DNA of 64,000 bases from Enterococcus thailandicus (GTDB lineage Bacteria; Bacillota; Bacilli; Lactobacillales; Enterococcaceae): NCBI RefSeq assembly GCF_001886265.1, contig NZ_JXLE01000009.1, positions 1 through 64,000 of the forward strand. The letters are read 5' to 3'. Below, piece after piece: positions 62,024 through 64,000 of this stretch. How positions within the stretch are numbered: the stretch's first letter is position 1; every line of letters starts with the position of its first letter. The translations under genes and the position numbers were made by a program. The notes under the pieces were generated by a model. That model ran no database searches. It was not told where the DNA came from and worked only from the letters and a program-made list of their open reading frames with translations.

Positions 62024-64000
62024 ATGCAGCCAGAAGAAATGCCATATTTCGTTGGGACAGTTGCCGCGATTTTTTTTCAAAATCCAAGTAATTTTTATAA
62101 AGTTCTCTTAGTCCATGTGAATGAAACGAGTGCAGATTATCGAGAAAAAGAAATTGTCGTTACGGGGAGTTTCGGGGAAATCCAAGAAAATGAGACGTAT
62201 CGTTTCTATGGTGAACTAGTTGACCATCCTAAATACGGCCGTCAGTTAAAAGTTGAACGTTATGAGCAAGAAAAACCAACAACGGCTAATGGGATTGTTT
62301 CGTATCTCTCAAGTGAAAAATTTCCAGGGATTGGTAAAAAAACAGCTGAAAAAATTGTTGAGATGCTGGGGGAAGATGCCATTGAAAAAATCATTGAAGA
62401 TCCTTCTCTTTTACGACAAATCTCTGGTTTAACGAAACCAAAGCGTGACATGATTGCTGAAACGATTCGCTTGAATCACGGAATGGATCAAGTCATTATG
62501 GGATTGAATCGCTATGGCTTCGGTAGTCAATTGGCTTTCAGCATCTATCAAGCATACAAAAATGAAGCGTTAGATATTATTCAAGAAAACCCGTATCAAT
62601 TAGTCGAAGATATCGAAGGAATCGGGTTTAAACGAGCGGACAATTTGGCAGAACAAATTGGGATTGCTTCTGACTCGCCAAGACGAATCCGTGCGGCTAT
62701 TTTACATCAAATTTTTCAACACAGTGTCCAAACAGGTGATACTTATGTTCCCGCTGACACACTATTGGAGCAAACGATCCGGATTTTAGAAACCAGTCGT
62801 CCAGTTGAGATTGAACCCGATCAAGTTGCCACAGTCATTATTCAGCTAGTCGAAGAAGGAAAAATCCAGCAAGAGGAAACTAACCTATATGAAAACAGCT
62901 TGTATTTTTCAGAGTGGGGGATCGGCAATTCAATTCAACGATTGTTAAGTCGTAAAAAAGAAATTCATTATCCTGAAAAAGAAGTCACTAAGAACATTCG
63001 ACGCGTCGAAAAAATCTTTGGAATTCAATATGGTGATTCACAAGAAAAAGCGATTGCTGAAGCGATTCGCTCGCCTTTATTTATTTTAACTGGTGGGCCG
63101 GGAACGGGGAAAACAACAGTCATCAACGGAATCGTCAATTTGTTTGCTGAACTAAATGGAATTGAACTAGATCCCAATAAATATACGCAAGAACTATTTC
63201 CTATTTTATTGGCAGCACCAACAGGTCGGGCAGCTAAACGGATGAATGAAACAACGGGTTTACCGGCAAGTACGATTCATCGTCTACTTGGCTTGAATGG
63301 GCGTGAAAAAACACCTTCTGTCAGTACCAAGGAATTAGAAGGCGGTTTATTAATTGTGGATGAAATGTCGATGGTTGATACGTGGTTAGCAAATACTTTG
63401 TTTAAAGCAATTCCAACAAATATGCAGGTGATTTTAGTTGGAGATAAAGACCAGCTGCCATCTGTTGGTCCTGGGCAAGTTTTACATGATTTGCTAAACA
63501 TCGAACAGATTCCAAAAATGGAGCTCAATGAGATTTATCGCCAAGGCGACGGATCCAGTATTATTCCGTTAGCACATGAAATCAAGGAAGGGCGCTTGCC
63601 TAGTGATTTTACGAAAAATCAAAAAGATCGCTCTTTTTTTAGAAGTGATGCGTACCAAATCGAACCTTTGATTTCGCAGATCGTAGAAAAAGCTAAAAAT
63701 AAAGGATTTACTGCGCAAGATATTCAATTATTAGCTCCGATGTATCGAGGGGCAGCAGGAATTGATGCACTGAATAAAATGATGCAAGAAATTTTTAATC
63801 CAGGTGGACCAAATAAAAAAGAAGTTCGATGGAATGAAACAGTTTATCGAATTGGCGACAAAGTATTACAATTAGTCAATACGCCAGAATTGAATGTTTT
63901 CAACGGTGATATGGGTGTGATTACGGGAATTATTTTAGCAAAGGATTCTGACGATAAAGTGGATGAATTAGTCATTCAATTTGATGCAAATGAGGTAACG
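62024..64000 (+). CDS. recD2: RecD2-type ATP-dependent helicase (partial, runs past the window end)
   Basis: The first 659 codons are present with no stop. The N-terminal extension typical of RecD2 includes an OB-like start and helix-hairpin-helix repeats (FPGIGKKTAEKIV near 103, IEGIGFKRADNLA near 196). The SF1B motor begins with GGPGTGKTT near 358. LLIVDEMSMVD is motif II near 443, then VGDKDQLPSVGPG near 470. It moves 5' to 3' and works without RecBC in DNA repair. Start ATG 62024 follows GGAGG. Confidence 0.92.
   Translation, partial: MQPEEMPYFVGTVAAIFFQNPSNFYKVLLVHVNETSADYREKEIVVTGSFGEIQENETYRFYGELVDHPKYGRQLKVERYEQEKPTTANGIVSYLSSEKFPGIGKKTAEKIVEMLGEDAIEKIIEDPSLLRQISGLTKPKRDMIAETIRLNHGMDQVIMGLNRYGFGSQLAFSIYQAYKNEALDIIQENPYQLVEDIEGIGFKRADNLAEQIGIASDSPRRIRAAILHQIFQHSVQTGDTYVPADTLLEQTIRILETSRPVEIEPDQVATVIIQLVEEGKIQQEETNLYENSLYFSEWGIGNSIQRLLSRKKEIHYPEKEVTKNIRRVEKIFGIQYGDSQEKAIAEAIRSPLFILTGGPGTGKTTVINGIVNLFAELNGIELDPNKYTQELFPILLAAPTGRAAKRMNETTGLPASTIHRLLGLNGREKTPSVSTKELEGGLLIVDEMSMVDTWLANTLFKAIPTNMQVILVGDKDQLPSVGPGQVLHDLLNIEQIPKMELNEIYRQGDGSSIIPLAHEIKEGRLPSDFTKNQKDRSFFRSDAYQIEPLISQIVEKAKNKGFTAQDIQLLAPMYRGAAGIDALNKMMQEIFNPGGPNKKEVRWNETVYRIGDKVLQLVNTPELNVFNGDMGVITGIILAKDSDDKVDELVIQFDANEVT

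Noticed and set aside
1-64000. CRISPR array, prophage, transposase, tRNA or rRNA genes
   Set aside because: No regularly spaced repeats, no integrase or transposase frames, and no tRNA or rRNA signatures were seen in reading both strands. The only repeats are the small intergenic ones listed.

Overview
The window is a low-GC Firmicutes chromosome segment. Gene order and protein sequences point to Enterococcus: yhaO-yhaN-yhaM / prsA / ecsAB; comG-ytxK-ackA; prmA-rsmE-rel-dtd-hisS-aspS; spx-mecA-coiA-pepF-spxH-relQ-nadK-rluD-mgtE. An Enterococcus faecium-like species group is my best guess, but the species cannot be fixed from this reading. No rRNA, tRNA, CRISPR array, insertion sequence or prophage gene was seen. 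Almost everything is core chromosome.

Layout. 0-5 kb: SbcCD-like nuclease pair yhaO-yhaN and exoribonuclease yhaM. 5-7 kb (minus): foldase PrsA, a YtxH-like protein and HIT protein. 7-11 kb: ecsAB transporter, a phosphotransferase and trmB. 11-13 kb (minus): adenine deaminase. 13-17 kb: a complete seven-gene comG pilus operon. 17-19 kb: ytxK and ackA, with a cre-like site upstream. 19.4-20.1 kb: a uridine-kinase-like gene. 20-22.7 kb (minus): uspA, a small membrane protein, a probable 6S RNA and rarA. 22.8-29.3 kb: mpg, a DUF3013 gene, prmA, rsmE, a DeoC-like gene, rel and dtd. 29.7-31 kb: a 57-residue membrane protein and an aldo/keto reductase. 31-34.5 kb: a T-box leader driving hisS-aspS. 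34.6-39.7 kb: yitT, an OatA-like acyltransferase, trmN6, a GIY-YIG protein and plsC. 39.8-47.3 kb: sbcD, sbcC and a SWIM/SNF2 helicase. 47.4-53.3 kb: a HAD phosphatase, a long AT-rich gap, spx, mecA, coiA and pepF. 53.4-58.7 kb: spxH and a CYTH protein (minus), then relQ, nadK, a pseudouridine synthase and mgtE. 59-64 kb: cutC, an RlmA-type methyltransferase, a probable small RNA, trmL, a histidine phosphatase and recD2, which runs off the end.

Themes. Several stress-control parts lie close together: both alarmone enzymes (Rel, RelQ) and the Spx regulator with two probable ClpXP/ClpCP adaptors (SpxH, MecA). DNA repair is rich: two SbcCD-type pairs, RarA, RecD2, Mpg and an SNF2 helicase. RNA modification enzymes are frequent: TrmB, PrmA (a protein methylase), RsmE, TrmN6, TrmL, RlmA-like, RluD-like, plus Dtd.

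I did not find a clearly new multi-gene system. The least explained items are in non-coding DNA: a three-hairpin transcript unit at 60.6 kb with a strong promoter and terminator; terminator-like hairpins just upstream of rel and trmB; a protein gene that seems reachable only by read-through of the 6S RNA; and the roughly 690-bp AT-rich gap before spx. Among proteins, the DeoC-like one that appears to have lost both active-site lysines deserves attention.
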